A model generated the notes under the pieces. That model did no database searches. It was given only the letters and a program-made list of their open reading frames with translations, and had not been told where the DNA came from. A DNA stretch of 61,622 nucleotides from Chloroflexota bacterium (GTDB lineage Bacteria; Chloroflexota; UBA11872). Of this stretch, positions 1 to 8,535 are shown one piece after another. The DNA lies in NCBI GenBank assembly GCA_026707285.1, contig JAPOXD010000015.1:1-61622 (forward strand), written 5' to 3'. The position numbers were made by a program, and so were the translations under genes. Within the stretch, counting starts at the first letter, position 1. Each line of letters starts with the position of its first letter.

Positions 1-7
1 TAAATGT

Positions 8-46
8 GTAAACGATGTCTCCGAACACCCGTAAACCATCTATCCG
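8..46. repeat. Paired direct repeats resembling an IS481-type transposon end
   Basis: Two 16-bp direct repeats, GTAAACGATGTCTCCG (8-23) and GTAAACCATCTATCCG (31-46), lie 23 bp apart and match at 13 of 16 positions. A further TAAACA follows at 50-55. The stretch is AT-richer than its surroundings. From memory, such spaced repeats resemble transposase-binding sites at the ends of IS481-family elements. The transposase would lie upstream of the window, so this is an inference. Confidence 0.45.
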
Positions 47-57
47 GTCTAAACAAT

Positions 58-80
58 GGGAGAGGGTTAGGGTGAGGGTG
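58..80. repeat. Half copy of the GGGAGAGGG/TAGGGTGAGGG intergenic repeat
   Basis: GGGAGAGGG followed by TTAGGGTGAGGGTG matches the right half of the hairpin repeats at 17397-17432 and 23290-23325. The left arm CCCTCTCCC is absent here, so no hairpin forms. It sits directly after the IS-like repeats and just before nudC. Confidence 0.6.
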
Positions 81-103
81 AAAGAGCGGGTCGATTTCGC
101 CGG

Positions 104-1039
104 ATGCATGCCGACAGAAGCAAGATGACTCACCACCCACACACCTTCAGCGGCAACCGACTCGACCGCGCCGAGCGCGAGCGGCGCGACCCCGCCTGGA
201 TCGCGCGGCGCGAGCGCGATCCGGCCAGCGTCTTCCTGCCGCTGCGCCGCCTGGACGTCCTGGTGCGGGAAACCACCGCCACCCGCTTGGACTGGCGCCC
301 GGGCCGCTGGCTGGCCGAGATGCGGGTGGACGGGCCGCGCTATCTGCTGGGGATCGCCGGTGGTGTGGCCCACTTCGCGGTGGATGTTTCGGACCATCCC
401 GACGGCCTCGACCAGGACCGCGAGCAGCGGTTCGCCGAGCTGCGCGAGGCCGCAGGGCTGCTCCCGGCGGCCGAGGCCGGCATCGCCGCGCAGGCCAGGG
501 CCAACGTGGACTGGCACGCGCGTCACCGGTATTGCGGCGCGTGCGGCCACCCCACCGCGCCGCAGCGCGGCGGTCAGTCGCGCCGCTGCGAAAACTGCGG
601 CGCGGAGCACTTCCCCCGCACCGACCCGGTGGTGATCGTCGTGGTCGCCGACGGCGACCGCTGCCTGCTGGGGCAATCCCACGGCCGGCTATCGAGCCAA
701 CGCATGTTCTCGGCGCTGGCCGGGTTCATGGACCAGGGCGAGTCCATCGAAGAAGCCGTGCGGCGCGAGGTGGCCGAAGAAGCCGGGATCGAGGTGGGCG
801 CCGTGCGCTACCACTCATCGCAGCCCTGGCCGTTTCCGTCGTCTCTGATGATCGGCTGCCACGCCGACGCGCGCACCGTCGACCTCCGCCCCGACGACGT
901 GGAAATGCAGGCCGTGCGCTGGTTCGACCGGGCCCAGGTTCTCCGCGCCCTCGCCGGCGCCGACCCCGACCTGCGCGTCCCCGGCAAGTTCGCCATCGCC
1001 CACCACCTCATCCGCGCCTGGGCGGAGGGCCGTGCCTGA
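104..1039 (+). CDS. nudC: NAD(+) diphosphatase, NUDIX family (NudC)
   Basis: Cytosolic hydrolase of NAD(H) to NMN(H) and AMP; family members can also remove NAD caps from RNA. The 311-residue protein has the NudC order: a divergent N-terminal domain, a four-cysteine zinc ribbon (CGACGH and CENCGAEH, about residues 143-165), then the NUDIX domain. The NUDIX box starts at GFMDQGESIEEAV and contains REVAEEAG. The NudC-specific SQPWPFPSS motif follows it and separates this from generic NUDIX enzymes. The start at 104 has a GA-rich stretch upstream; ATG 125 is an alternative. It looks monocistronic. Family assignment is firm; the physiological substrate is not shown by sequence. Confidence 0.9.
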   Translation: MHADRSKMTHHPHTFSGNRLDRAERERRDPAWIARRERDPASVFLPLRRLDVLVRETTATRLDWRPGRWLAEMRVDGPRYLLGIAGGVAHFAVDVSDHPDGLDQDREQRFAELREAAGLLPAAEAGIAAQARANVDWHARHRYCGACGHPTAPQRGGQSRRCENCGAEHFPRTDPVVIVVVADGDRCLLGQSHGRLSSQRMFSALAGFMDQGESIEEAVRREVAEEAGIEVGAVRYHSSQPWPFPSSLMIGCHADARTVDLRPDDVEMQAVRWFDRAQVLRALAGADPDLRVPGKFAIAHHLIRAWAEGRA

Positions 1040-1175
1040 CCGTCGCCCACCGCCAAACAGTCTCCCGCCGAGCCTCGGACGTCGGCACGGAATGGGATGG
1101 CTCGTCGGGAGCCAACAGACGAGCCCGCCGGACTCACGCGCACACAGATTACTAAGTCAAAATGGTCAATAAGAC

Positions 1176-1181
1176 TATAAT
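1176..1181 (+). promoter_or_regulatory. -10 box (TATAAT) for the VapBC-type operon
   Basis: A perfect consensus TATAAT stands out in otherwise GC-rich DNA, 26 nt before the antitoxin ATG. A GGGAGG ribosome-binding site (1196-1201) lies 6 nt before that ATG. No good -35 is visible at 17 bp. Confidence 0.55.
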
Positions 1182-1207
1182 TCGGAATCACCTCCGGGAG
1201 GCTAGAC

Positions 1208-1510
1208 ATGACCACACGCGTCAGCGTGGCGAAGGCGAAAGCGGAGCTTTCGGCCCTTATGGCGACGGTGGCCTATCAGGGGCAGCACGTCATCATCGAG
1301 CGACGCGGCAGGCCCATGGCGGCGCTGGTGAGCGTGGACGACCTCGAACGGATCGGCCGCGAGCGGGCGGCCTCGGCTCGGCCGCGCGGGGCGTTGGCGC
1401 TGATCGGCGCCTGGAGCGACGTGGACGATCGCGAGATCGAGGCGATGGTCGCGGACATCTACGCCGCGCGAGAGCAGGACACCGGGCGGCAGGTGGAGGT
1501 CGGCGACTGA
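1208..1510 (+). CDS. Type II antitoxin, Phd/YefM family
   Basis: A 100-residue protein whose N-terminus (VSVAKAKAELSALM, then HVIIERRGRPMAALVSVDDL) fits the Phd/YefM DNA-binding fold. The C-terminal tail is charged and variable, as expected for the toxin-neutralising segment. The start is fixed by a GGGAGG site 6 nt upstream. Its TGA overlaps the ATG of the downstream PIN-domain toxin by one base, so the two are translationally coupled. It probably represses its own promoter at 1176. Antitoxins of this family pair with either RelE/Doc or VapC toxins; here the partner is VapC-type. Confidence 0.85.
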   Translation: MTTRVSVAKAKAELSALMATVAYQGQHVIIERRGRPMAALVSVDDLERIGRERAASARPRGALALIGAWSDVDDREIEAMVADIYAAREQDTGRQVEVGD

Positions 1511-1914
1511 TGTATCTGTTGGACACCGACGTCCTGAGCAACCTGCTCAAGCGTGCGCCCTCGTTGGCATTGATCACCAAGCTGGCCGCCGTTCCAGCCG
1601 AGTGGCAGTTCACCTCCACCATCACGCTTGGCGAACTGCTCTACGGCGCGCGGCGACGCGGTCCGCTAGCGGACCATCTCCTCGCGCAAATCGAGTCCCG
1701 GCTCCTGCCCGAGTTGCCGGTGGTTCCGTTCGACGCGGCAGCCGCCCGGCGCTACGGGGAGATTAGGAGCGAGTTGGAGCAGCGGGGAACACCCGTGGGT
1801 GACGCCGACTTGCGCATCGCCGCCATCGCCCTGGCGCGTGGGCTGACGGTGGTCACGGGAAACGAGCGGCACTTCCGGCGGGTGCCGGACTTATCCGTCG
1901 AGAACTGGCTCTAG
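1510..1914 (+). CDS. VapC-type PIN-domain ribonuclease toxin
   Basis: A 134-residue PIN domain. MYLLDTDVLSNLLK supplies the first acidic residue, TLGELLYGARR the conserved Glu, and VGDADLRIAAIALARGLTVVTGN the later acidic pair and the TxN motif. These residues bind the catalytic metal in VapC endoribonucleases, which typically cut tRNA or rRNA. The ATG at 1510 overlaps the antitoxin stop, so the longer frame upstream of it is not coding. The target RNA cannot be inferred. Confidence 0.87.
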   Translation: MYLLDTDVLSNLLKRAPSLALITKLAAVPAEWQFTSTITLGELLYGARRRGPLADHLLAQIESRLLPELPVVPFDAAAARRYGEIRSELEQRGTPVGDADLRIAAIALARGLTVVTGNERHFRRVPDLSVENWL

Positions 1915-1977
1915 ACCGAGCCGTCTCTCAAGAGTCTGGCGTCAGGCGCCGATACCTAAGCACCGTTACGATCAAAC

Positions 1978-2005
1978 TCGACACACACGCCCCACTGCGT
2001 ACTAT
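1978..2005 (+). promoter_or_regulatory. Promoter of the peptide ABC importer operon
   Basis: TCGACA (1978-1983, 5/6 to consensus) and TACTAT (2000-2005) are separated by 16 bp. Transcription would start near 2012, about 32 nt before ATG 2044. The GGCGGAG site at 2030-2036 then lies inside the leader. This arrangement argues against the in-frame TTG at 2005, which overlaps the -10. Confidence 0.5.
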
Positions 2006-2043
2006 TGGCCCACGATCCCAAACTCCAACGGCGGAGTAGTCAT

Positions 2044-4119
2044 ATGGGCGGCATCCTGCGCGGACGGCTGATTCTCCTGGTCCTGATTCTCGGCGTCGCC
2101 GCGGCGGCGTTCGCCTGCGGCGATACCGACGAGCCGCCGCCCGTCGAAACGATCGTCACCGTCACGGTCGAAGTCCCGGTCGAGGTCGAAAAGGTCGTCG
2201 AAGTCGAGAAGATCGTGGAAGTCGAGCGCATCGTCGAGGCCACCCCGACCCCGGCGCCGACCGAGGCCCCGGCCCCCACCGGTCCCGCCATCTACAAGAT
2301 GGGGCTGTTCGAGGACCCGATCTCGCGCAACGTATGGAACTACCTCGGCGGGCCTGCCGGGTCAGTCTGGACCGGTTACGTGATCGGCGGCTACGCCACC
2401 CAGCTCTACGGCTATTCGCCGCAGCGCTTCGACTGGGTCCCGGTGGCCGCAGACGGATTCCCGACGCCGCTGGCCCAGGAAACCATCGACGGAATCGAGT
2501 ATTGGACGACCGAGGTCTCGCTCAAGCAGGGCGTGACCTGGAGCGACGGCGAGGAATTGACGGCGGACGACTTCGTATTCACGGTCAACACCGTCATGGC
2601 CATGCAACTCGGCGGCAACTGGGCCCAACTGGTGGACTCCGCGTTCGTCGACCGGGCGGAAGCGCTCGACAGCCACCGGCTGAAGATCTATTTCAAGTCG
2701 ACCGACGCCGACGGGAATCCGCAGACGCCCGGCCTCAGCGTGTGGCAGTTCGGCCTGGCGTTCATGCCGATTCTCCCGGAGCACTACTGGGCGCCCGTGG
2801 TCGAGCAGGCCAAGCAAGCCGGCACCATGCCCCAGCAGATCGAGGCCCTGTTCGCGCACGTGCCCGATGGCGAGCCCACCGCCGGCGGTCTGGCCTTTCG
2901 CCAGTGGGAACCCGGCGCATTCTTCGAGAACGAGACCGTTCCGAGTCACTTCCAGATGGGCGCCGTCGTCACTGAGTTCGCCAACGGCGCCTACCGGGAG
3001 ACCAACGAACGGCTCGGCTACACCGAAGTGGCCTACGGCGACGCCACCGGCGACACCGTGCTGGAGCTCGAGGTCGGTCCGCATTTCGAGACCGAGATCT
3101 TCAGCATCTACGGCAACCAGGACTCGGCGATCCTCGCCCTGACCACGGGCGATATCGACTTCCTCTTCAACCCGCTGGGCTTGGAGAAGGGCTTCCTCGA
3201 CCGTGTCCGACAGGCGCCCGACCTGGAGGTCGTGACCAATCTCGACAACGGCGTCTTCTACCTGGGATTCAACACCCGCAAAGGCCCCATGGCCTTCAGG
3301 GAATTCCGGCAAGCCGTCGCGACCATGATCGACAAGGAATTCGTATCGCAGTCGATCCTCCAGGACGCGGCGATCCCCATGTACGCCATGGTTCCCGAGG
3401 GCAACGCCTTCTGGCACAACGACGCGACGTCCAAGATCGGCCAGGGGCTGAGCCTGGGCGAGCGGATCGCGCAGGCGGTCGAGTTGCTGAAGAGCGCCGG
3501 GTTCACCTACGAGCAGGAGCCGGAGGTCGGCGAGGACGGCGAGTTCGTGTCCTCACCCGGCCGTGGCCTGCGAATGCCCGACGGCTCGGAGATCCCACAG
3601 CTCGACTTGATCGCCCCCAGCGCCGGCTATGACCCCCTGCGGTCCACCTTCGCCATCTGGATCGAGCGCTGGCTCAACGACCTGGGCATTCCGGTTCGAG
3701 CGCAACTGGTCGGGTTCAACGTTCTCGTCGACCGGCTGTTCAGCGAGACCGTGGCCGAAGACCTCGACATGTGGATCCTGGGCTGGGGCTTCAGCATCTT
3801 CCCCAACTACCTGGAGAACATCTTCCACAGCCGCCACGCACCCGAGAACGAGGAGGGCGGCTACAACTGGGGCGGCTACGGCAACCCCGAATACGATGCC
3901 CTGGCCTTTGCCCTGCTGTCCGAGACCACCATCGAGGGCGCGCGGGAGTTGGTCTACCAGATGCAGGCGCTCCTCGCCGAAGACCTGCCGTACGTGACGC
4001 TCTTCACGACGCCGAAGGTGGACGTGTTTCGACCTTCGCGGGTGGAGTACCCCTACACCGAGGTGCTCGGCGGCATGGCGCAGCAACAGGGACTGCAACA
4101 CGTCGTGCTGATCAAGTAG
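2044..4119 (+). CDS. Peptide ABC transporter substrate-binding lipoprotein (family 5)
   Basis: Extracellular binding component of a dipeptide/oligopeptide importer. From ATG 2044 (GGCGGAG site 7 nt upstream) the protein has 691 residues: a signal peptide ending in the lipobox AFAC, a Val/Glu/Lys-rich linker, a Pro/Thr stretch, then an SBP_bac_5 domain. The domain shows the typical early motif VTWSDGEELTADDFVFTVNT and the late AEDLPYVTLF. It is longer than usual (about 550) because of the linker and extra loops. The linker style is frequent in Chloroflexota binding proteins. It heads the operon with two permeases and two ATPases. The ligand is unknown; family-5 proteins also bind sugars, nickel and opines. 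Confidence 0.92.
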   Translation: MGGILRGRLILLVLILGVAAAAFACGDTDEPPPVETIVTVTVEVPVEVEKVVEVEKIVEVERIVEATPTPAPTEAPAPTGPAIYKMGLFEDPISRNVWNYLGGPAGSVWTGYVIGGYATQLYGYSPQRFDWVPVAADGFPTPLAQETIDGIEYWTTEVSLKQGVTWSDGEELTADDFVFTVNTVMAMQLGGNWAQLVDSAFVDRAEALDSHRLKIYFKSTDADGNPQTPGLSVWQFGLAFMPILPEHYWAPVVEQAKQAGTMPQQIEALFAHVPDGEPTAGGLAFRQWEPGAFFENETVPSHFQMGAVVTEFANGAYRETNERLGYTEVAYGDATGDTVLELEVGPHFETEIFSIYGNQDSAILALTTGDIDFLFNPLGLEKGFLDRVRQAPDLEVVTNLDNGVFYLGFNTRKGPMAFREFRQAVATMIDKEFVSQSILQDAAIPMYAMVPEGNAFWHNDATSKIGQGLSLGERIAQAVELLKSAGFTYEQEPEVGEDGEFVSSPGRGLRMPDGSEIPQLDLIAPSAGYDPLRSTFAIWIERWLNDLGIPVRAQLVGFNVLVDRLFSETVAEDLDMWILGWGFSIFPNYLENIFHSRHAPENEEGGYNWGGYGNPEYDALAFALLSETTIEGARELVYQMQALLAEDLPYVTLFTTPKVDVFRPSRVEYPYTEVLGGMAQQQGLQHVVLIK

Positions 4120-4202
4120 CCGCTTGACCGCGCACACGAGGCGGGCTGCATGGGCGTAGTCGCGGTGTCGGCGGCCGAATCGCGTTTGGACAGGTGACGT
4201 AG

Positions 4203-5354
4203 GTGGCCGCCTACCTCCTGCGCCGCACCGTTCAAATCCTGCTCACACTGTTCGTCTTTCTGACCATCGTGTTCTTTCTGGTGAGCGCCCAGCCCGGCGA
4301 CATCACCCGCCTGTACTCGATGGACCCCAGCCTCCCGCCGGAGACCCGCGCGAACCTCCAAGAGCTATTTGGCGTCAACGAGCCGCTCTGGAAGCAGTAC
4401 CTGGTCCATCTCAAGAACACGTTCACCGGCAACTTCGGCGTTTCGTTCAGCCTCTATCCGAGAACCGTTGGCGACGTGATCCTGGAACGCCTGCCGCGCA
4501 CGCTGGTGCTGTTCGCGACCGCAACCGTGATTTCCTTTTACCTCGGGTTCGCGCTGGGCAAGATCATCGCCTGGCGCCGCGGCGGATGGGTCGAATACAC
4601 CTCGACCCTTGGCGGAGTCTCGCTGTACACGGTGTTCACGCCCTGGTTCGGCCTGATGATGATCTGGCTGTTCGCCTTCAAGGCCGGCTGGCTGCCGATC
4701 GGCAAGTTCCTGGACCCGGTGGTGTGGCGTGATGCGCCGACCGACTCGAACACGATCTTCAATCTGATGCTGGCCACCGCCGCGATCCTGACGGTGGTTG
4801 TGTTTGCGGTGGCTGTGGCGACCAAGAAGAAGCGCCTCGCGAAGGCGCCGCTCATTCAGGCGGGCGCCGTTACCGCGGCTGCCGCGGCGGTGATCGGCGT
4901 GTGGCTGGCGTCGGGCGTCGGATATCTGGCCTTGGACCTCGTCAAGCACATGATCCTGCCCATCGCCACGCTCACGCTGATCAGCTTTGCCGGAACCATG
5001 CTCCTGACCCGCAACAGCATGCTGGAGGTGATTCGCGAGGACCACGTGATGGTGGCCCGGGCCAAGGGATTGCCCGAAAAGGTGGTGCGTGACAAGCACG
5101 TCGCCCGCAACGCCCTGCTCCCCGTGGTGACCAGCTTCGTCTTCAGCCTGGCGTTCGCCATCGACGGCGGCGTCATCATCGAGTCCATCTTCTCCTGGCC
5201 CGGCATGGGACAGACGCTCGTGTCGGCCACGGTGAGCGAAGACCTGCCGCTCGCCGTGGGCGCCTTCGTCTTCGTCGGCATCTTCGTGCTCGTGGCGCAC
5301 CTGGCGGCCGATGTGCTCTACGCCTACCTCGATCCTCGAGTCAGGTACCGATGA
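4203..5354 (+). CDS. Dipeptide ABC transporter permease, DppB type
   Basis: Inner-membrane permease of the importer, 383 residues. The N-terminal MAAYLLRRTVQILLTLFVFL is the usual DppB/OppB first helix, followed by an extracellular loop and a BPD_transp_1 core. The EAA-type loop is readable as VMVARAKGLPEKVVRDKHVARNALLP. The start is GTG 4203. An inserted segment with two extra hydrophobic stretches (about residues 185-240) makes it longer than the 310-340 residues typical of the family. Its TGA overlaps the ATG of the next permease in ATGA, indicating coupling. Confidence 0.92.
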   Translation: MAAYLLRRTVQILLTLFVFLTIVFFLVSAQPGDITRLYSMDPSLPPETRANLQELFGVNEPLWKQYLVHLKNTFTGNFGVSFSLYPRTVGDVILERLPRTLVLFATATVISFYLGFALGKIIAWRRGGWVEYTSTLGGVSLYTVFTPWFGLMMIWLFAFKAGWLPIGKFLDPVVWRDAPTDSNTIFNLMLATAAILTVVVFAVAVATKKKRLAKAPLIQAGAVTAAAAAVIGVWLASGVGYLALDLVKHMILPIATLTLISFAGTMLLTRNSMLEVIREDHVMVARAKGLPEKVVRDKHVARNALLPVVTSFVFSLAFAIDGGVIIESIFSWPGMGQTLVSATVSEDLPLAVGAFVFVGIFVLVAHLAADVLYAYLDPRVRYR

Positions 5355-6298
5355 CCGTCGAAGCCACGCCCGCCGCCGCGCCGTCGCTGTGGAAGATGCG
5401 CCTGACCCTGGCGGGCCGCAGCCTCAAGCAGAACTGGTCGCTGTTCCTCGGCACGCGCATCGGCATCCTGGGCCTGGCGATCATCGTCTTCTACCTGCTG
5501 CTGGCCGCGGCGCATCCAATCTTGATGAATACGATCTGGGACGAGCGCACCTACGACCCGATCGTGGGCTACGCCTTCGACGAGCCCGTCCAACCCGCGC
5601 CGCCGAGCCTGAGCCATCCGCTCGGCACCGACCCGCTGGGCCGCGACATCCTCAGCCAACTCATGTTCAGCACCCGGTCCGAGTTCCTGTTGGGATTGCT
5701 CGCGGCGCTCATGACCGTGTGCATCGGCACGATGGTCGGCGCCATCGCCGCCTACTACGGCGGCTGGGTCGACACGCTGCTGATGCGGCTGGCCGACATC
5801 ATGATCATGATGCCGGCGATCAGCATTCTCATTGTGCTGAGCGCCCTGTTCGAAGTCGGGCACCTGGAGTTGGCCGTGCTGATCGGCCTGCTCGCGGGAT
5901 TCGGCGGCACCGGCGTCGTGCTCAAGTCCCAGGCCCTTTCCGTCGTCGTCAAGCCCTACATCGAGGCCGCCAGGGCCGCGGGCGGCGGAACGCTGCACAT
6001 CCTGCTCGTCCACATCGTCCCCAACCTGCTGCCGCTCTCGTTCCTCTACATGATGTTCACCGTCACCAGCGCCATCTTTTCGGAGGCCGTCCTGAGCTTC
6101 CTGGGCCTGCTGGACGTGCGCATGAGCTGGGGCCTGATGATCCACACCACCGAGTCCGCCGGCTATCTGCTGCAGGTCGGCGAGTACTGGTGGCTCATTT
6201 TCCCCGCCAGTCTGTCCATCACCCTCTTGTGCTCGTCGTTCTACCTGCTCGGCCGCTCGTTGGACGAGGTCGTCAACCCGCGGCTGCGACGGCTATGA
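5351..6298 (+). CDS. Dipeptide ABC transporter permease, DppC type
   Basis: Second permease subunit, 315 residues. The N-terminal OppC_N helix carries LGTRIGILGLAIIVFYLLLA, and the family signature HPLGTDPLGRDILSQL follows. The coupling loop is YIEAARAAGGGTLHILLVHIVPN. Starts in the ATGA overlap with the DppB gene and itself ends in an ATGA overlap with the molybdoenzyme gene. It heterodimerises with the DppB-type subunit and docks to the two ATPases encoded further down. Confidence 0.93.
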   Translation: MTVEATPAAAPSLWKMRLTLAGRSLKQNWSLFLGTRIGILGLAIIVFYLLLAAAHPILMNTIWDERTYDPIVGYAFDEPVQPAPPSLSHPLGTDPLGRDILSQLMFSTRSEFLLGLLAALMTVCIGTMVGAIAAYYGGWVDTLLMRLADIMIMMPAISILIVLSALFEVGHLELAVLIGLLAGFGGTGVVLKSQALSVVVKPYIEAARAAGGGTLHILLVHIVPNLLPLSFLYMMFTVTSAIFSEAVLSFLGLLDVRMSWGLMIHTTESAGYLLQVGEYWWLIFPASLSITLLCSSFYLLGRSLDEVVNPRLRRL

Positions 6299-7509
6299 GC
6301 GGCCCCGCGGGCATTGGCCGGCGACGCTTCCTCCAGGCGCTTGCCGTCACAGGCGCGAGCGCCGTGCTCGCAGCATGCGGCGATTCGCGGGACCAGGAAA
6401 CTCCGCCGGCCGCCGAGCCAGTCACGGATGGGGCGGCGACGCCACAGCCCTCGGCGTGGTTCAAAGACACGACGCCGTTCATCGTCCACGACGACGGCAA
6501 GAGCCTTGAAGCCCGCCTGGAGAACATGGATGGACTGATCACGCCCAACCGCTTCTTCTTCGTCCGCAACAATTCCGTAAGTCTCGAGGTGGACCCGGAT
6601 ACGTGGCGACTCTCGATCGAGGGCGACGCCGTTTCCAACCCCCGCACGTTCACCTACGACGACATCCGCGAGTTCCCAAGCCGCACCCTCGTCTGCTACC
6701 TGGAATGCGCCGGCAATCACCGCGCCATGTTCGGCCTGGTACAGGGACGGCAGTCCTCGGGCACCCAGTGGATGACCGGGGGCGTGAGCAACGGCGAATG
6801 GGTCGGCGTCCCCCTGCGCGACGTGCTCACAGAGGCCGGAATCACCGACGACGCCGTGAGCGTGCTGCTCATCGGCCTTGACTCCGAGTCGCCGGAAGAG
6901 GGCTTTCGCCGCTCGCTTCCGGTGGCCAAGGCCCTGCACCCGGACACGCTGCTGGCCTATTCGCTCAACGGCGAGGACCTGCCGCGGGACCACGGCTATC
7001 CCCTGCGCGCGCTGGTGCCCGGCTGGGTCGGCAGCAGCAACGTCAAATGGCTGGGCCGCATTGTGGTCTCGAAGGAGCGCCTCTGGACCCGCAACAACAC
7101 CACGTCCTACGTGCTCATCGGCGACGACTATGCGCCGGAAGGCCAGGCCCTAGGCAAGGTCGCCACGACCCAGGTCATCAAGAGCGCGCTGGCGCTGCCT
7201 TGGCCGGCGAACCTGCCCGCTCAACGGCACCAAATCCACGGCTACGCCCACTCACCCGACCGTCCGATCCGTCGCGTCGAGTGGAGCCTCGATTCCGGCG
7301 CCACATGGCATGAAGCCGCGGTCCTCGAGCCGCAGGCGCAGTACTCATGGGCGCGCTTTGCCTTCGAGTGGGACGCACAGCCGGGCGAGCACACCGTCAT
7401 GACCCGCGCCACCGACGTCGCGGGCAACACCCAGCCGGACCAGATCCCCTTCAACGAGAAGGGCTACCTCTTCAATCAGCCGGTGCCTCATCCGGTCAGC
7501 GTCACGTAG
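6295..7509 (+). CDS. Sulfite-oxidase-family molybdopterin oxidoreductase, Tat-exported lipoprotein
   Basis: A 404-residue predicted molybdoenzyme acting outside the cytoplasm. The N-terminus has a twin-arginine motif (RRRFLQALAVTG) and a lipobox (VLAAC). The oxidoreductase domain contains LVCYLECAGNHR, whose second Cys (about residue 138) is the expected molybdenum ligand. GYPLRALVPGWVG and SNVKWL are further SUOX-family motifs. A Mo-co dimerisation domain with RRVEWSLDSGATW follows. There is no haem domain. The natural substrate need not be sulfite. The gene overlaps the DppC gene (ATGA) and is followed 9 nt later by the first ATPase, so it is co-transcribed with the importer. Start ATG 6295 chosen for that overlap and the Tat signal. 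Confidence 0.88.
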   Translation: MSGPAGIGRRRFLQALAVTGASAVLAACGDSRDQETPPAAEPVTDGAATPQPSAWFKDTTPFIVHDDGKSLEARLENMDGLITPNRFFFVRNNSVSLEVDPDTWRLSIEGDAVSNPRTFTYDDIREFPSRTLVCYLECAGNHRAMFGLVQGRQSSGTQWMTGGVSNGEWVGVPLRDVLTEAGITDDAVSVLLIGLDSESPEEGFRRSLPVAKALHPDTLLAYSLNGEDLPRDHGYPLRALVPGWVGSSNVKWLGRIVVSKERLWTRNNTTSYVLIGDDYAPEGQALGKVATTQVIKSALALPWPANLPAQRHQIHGYAHSPDRPIRRVEWSLDSGATWHEAAVLEPQAQYSWARFAFEWDAQPGEHTVMTRATDVAGNTQPDQIPFNEKGYLFNQPVPHPVSVT

Positions 7510-7518
7510 CGAACCATC

Positions 7519-8535
7519 ATGGAGACCCACCCGCAGCCGTCGGCCACTGAGCCTACGACAAACGTCGCCACCCCAGACCCGGTCCTCGCCGTCGAGGACC
7601 TCACCATGTACTACGCGACACGGGCCGGCGACGTGCGCGCCGTGGACGGGATTTCGTTTGCCGTCCAGCGCGGCGAATCGGTCGGGCTGGTGGGCGAGTC
7701 CGGCTGCGGCAAATCCTCCATTGCCATGGCCCTGCTCAAGCTCCTGCCCGAGAACGCCCGCCTCATCCGGGGCAAGATCCTGCTCAACGGCGCCGACCTC
7801 GCGCCACTCTCCGACGACGAGATGCGGCCGCACCGCTGGAACCACATCGCCATGGTGTTTCAGGCGGCGATGAACGCGCTCAACCCCGTCTACCGGGTCG
7901 GCGATCAGATCATCGAGGCCCTGGACGCGCACATCCGGTCGACCCCCGAAATCTCGATGGAGCGCGTGCGCGAGCTGTTCGACCTGGTGAGCCTCGACCC
8001 GAGCTTCATTCCGCGCTATCCACACGAGTACAGCGGCGGCATGAAGCAACGCGCCGGCATCGCCATGGCCCTGGCCTGCGAGCCGGACCTCCTGATCGCC
8101 GACGAGCCGACCACGGCGCTCGACGTCATCGTGCAGGACCGCATTCTCAAGGAGCTGCGGAAGGTCCAAGAGGCTCTGAACATGAGCCTGATCTACATCT
8201 CGCACGACATGGCGGTCATCGCCGAAGTCAGCCACGCGGTGGGCGTCATGTATGCGGGCCGGATCGTGGAGTGGGGCGAGACGGTAGATGTGTTTCACCG
8301 CCCCATCCATCCCTACACGCAAACGCTGATGTCGGCCTTTCCCAGCGTCACCGGTCCCAAGCACAAGCTGGGAATGCTGACCGGCGAGCCGCCCAACCTG
8401 CTCACGCCGCCGCCGGGCTGCCGCTTTCACCCGCGGTGTCCCTACGCCACCGACGTCTGTCGCTCGGAAGAGCCGCCCACGGTGCGCTCTGGGTCCCACT
8501 GGGCCGACTGCTGGCACCCCCTGGACGGCCACTGA
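7519..8535 (+). CDS. Oligopeptide ABC transporter ATP-binding protein, DppD/OppD type
   Basis: Cytoplasmic ATPase of 338 residues. Walker A is GESGCGKSS, the Q-loop region is [20 protein letters not shown], the signature is [15 protein letters not shown], Walker B is [12 protein letters not shown], and the switch histidine is in YISHDMAV. The C-terminal oligo_HPY region has the Cys-rich [14 protein letters not shown], which in some homologues binds an Fe-S cluster. Its TGA shares one base with the ATG of the next ATPase gene. It pairs with that protein to power the DppBC permeases. Confidence 0.94.
   Translation: METHPQPSATEPTTNVATPDPVLAVEDLTMYYATRAGDVRAVDGISFAVQRGESVGLVGESGCGKSSIAMALLKLLPENARLIRGKILLNGADLAPLSDDEMRPHRWNHIAMVFQAAMNALNPVYRVGDQIIEALDAHIRSTPEISMERVRELFDLVSLDPSFIPRYPHEYSGGMKQRAGIAMALACEPDLLIADEPTTALDVIVQDRILKELRKVQEALNMSLIYISHDMAVIAEVSHAVGVMYAGRIVEWGETVDVFHRPIHPYTQTLMSAFPSVTGPKHKLGMLTGEPPNLLTPPPGCRFHPRCPYATDVCRSEEPPTVRSGSHWADCWHPLDGH

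Noticed and set aside
2005-2043. TTG 2005 as start of the peptide-binding lipoprotein
   Set aside because: It overlaps the predicted -10 and would put 13 residues before the signal peptide. ATG 2044 has a ribosome-binding site.
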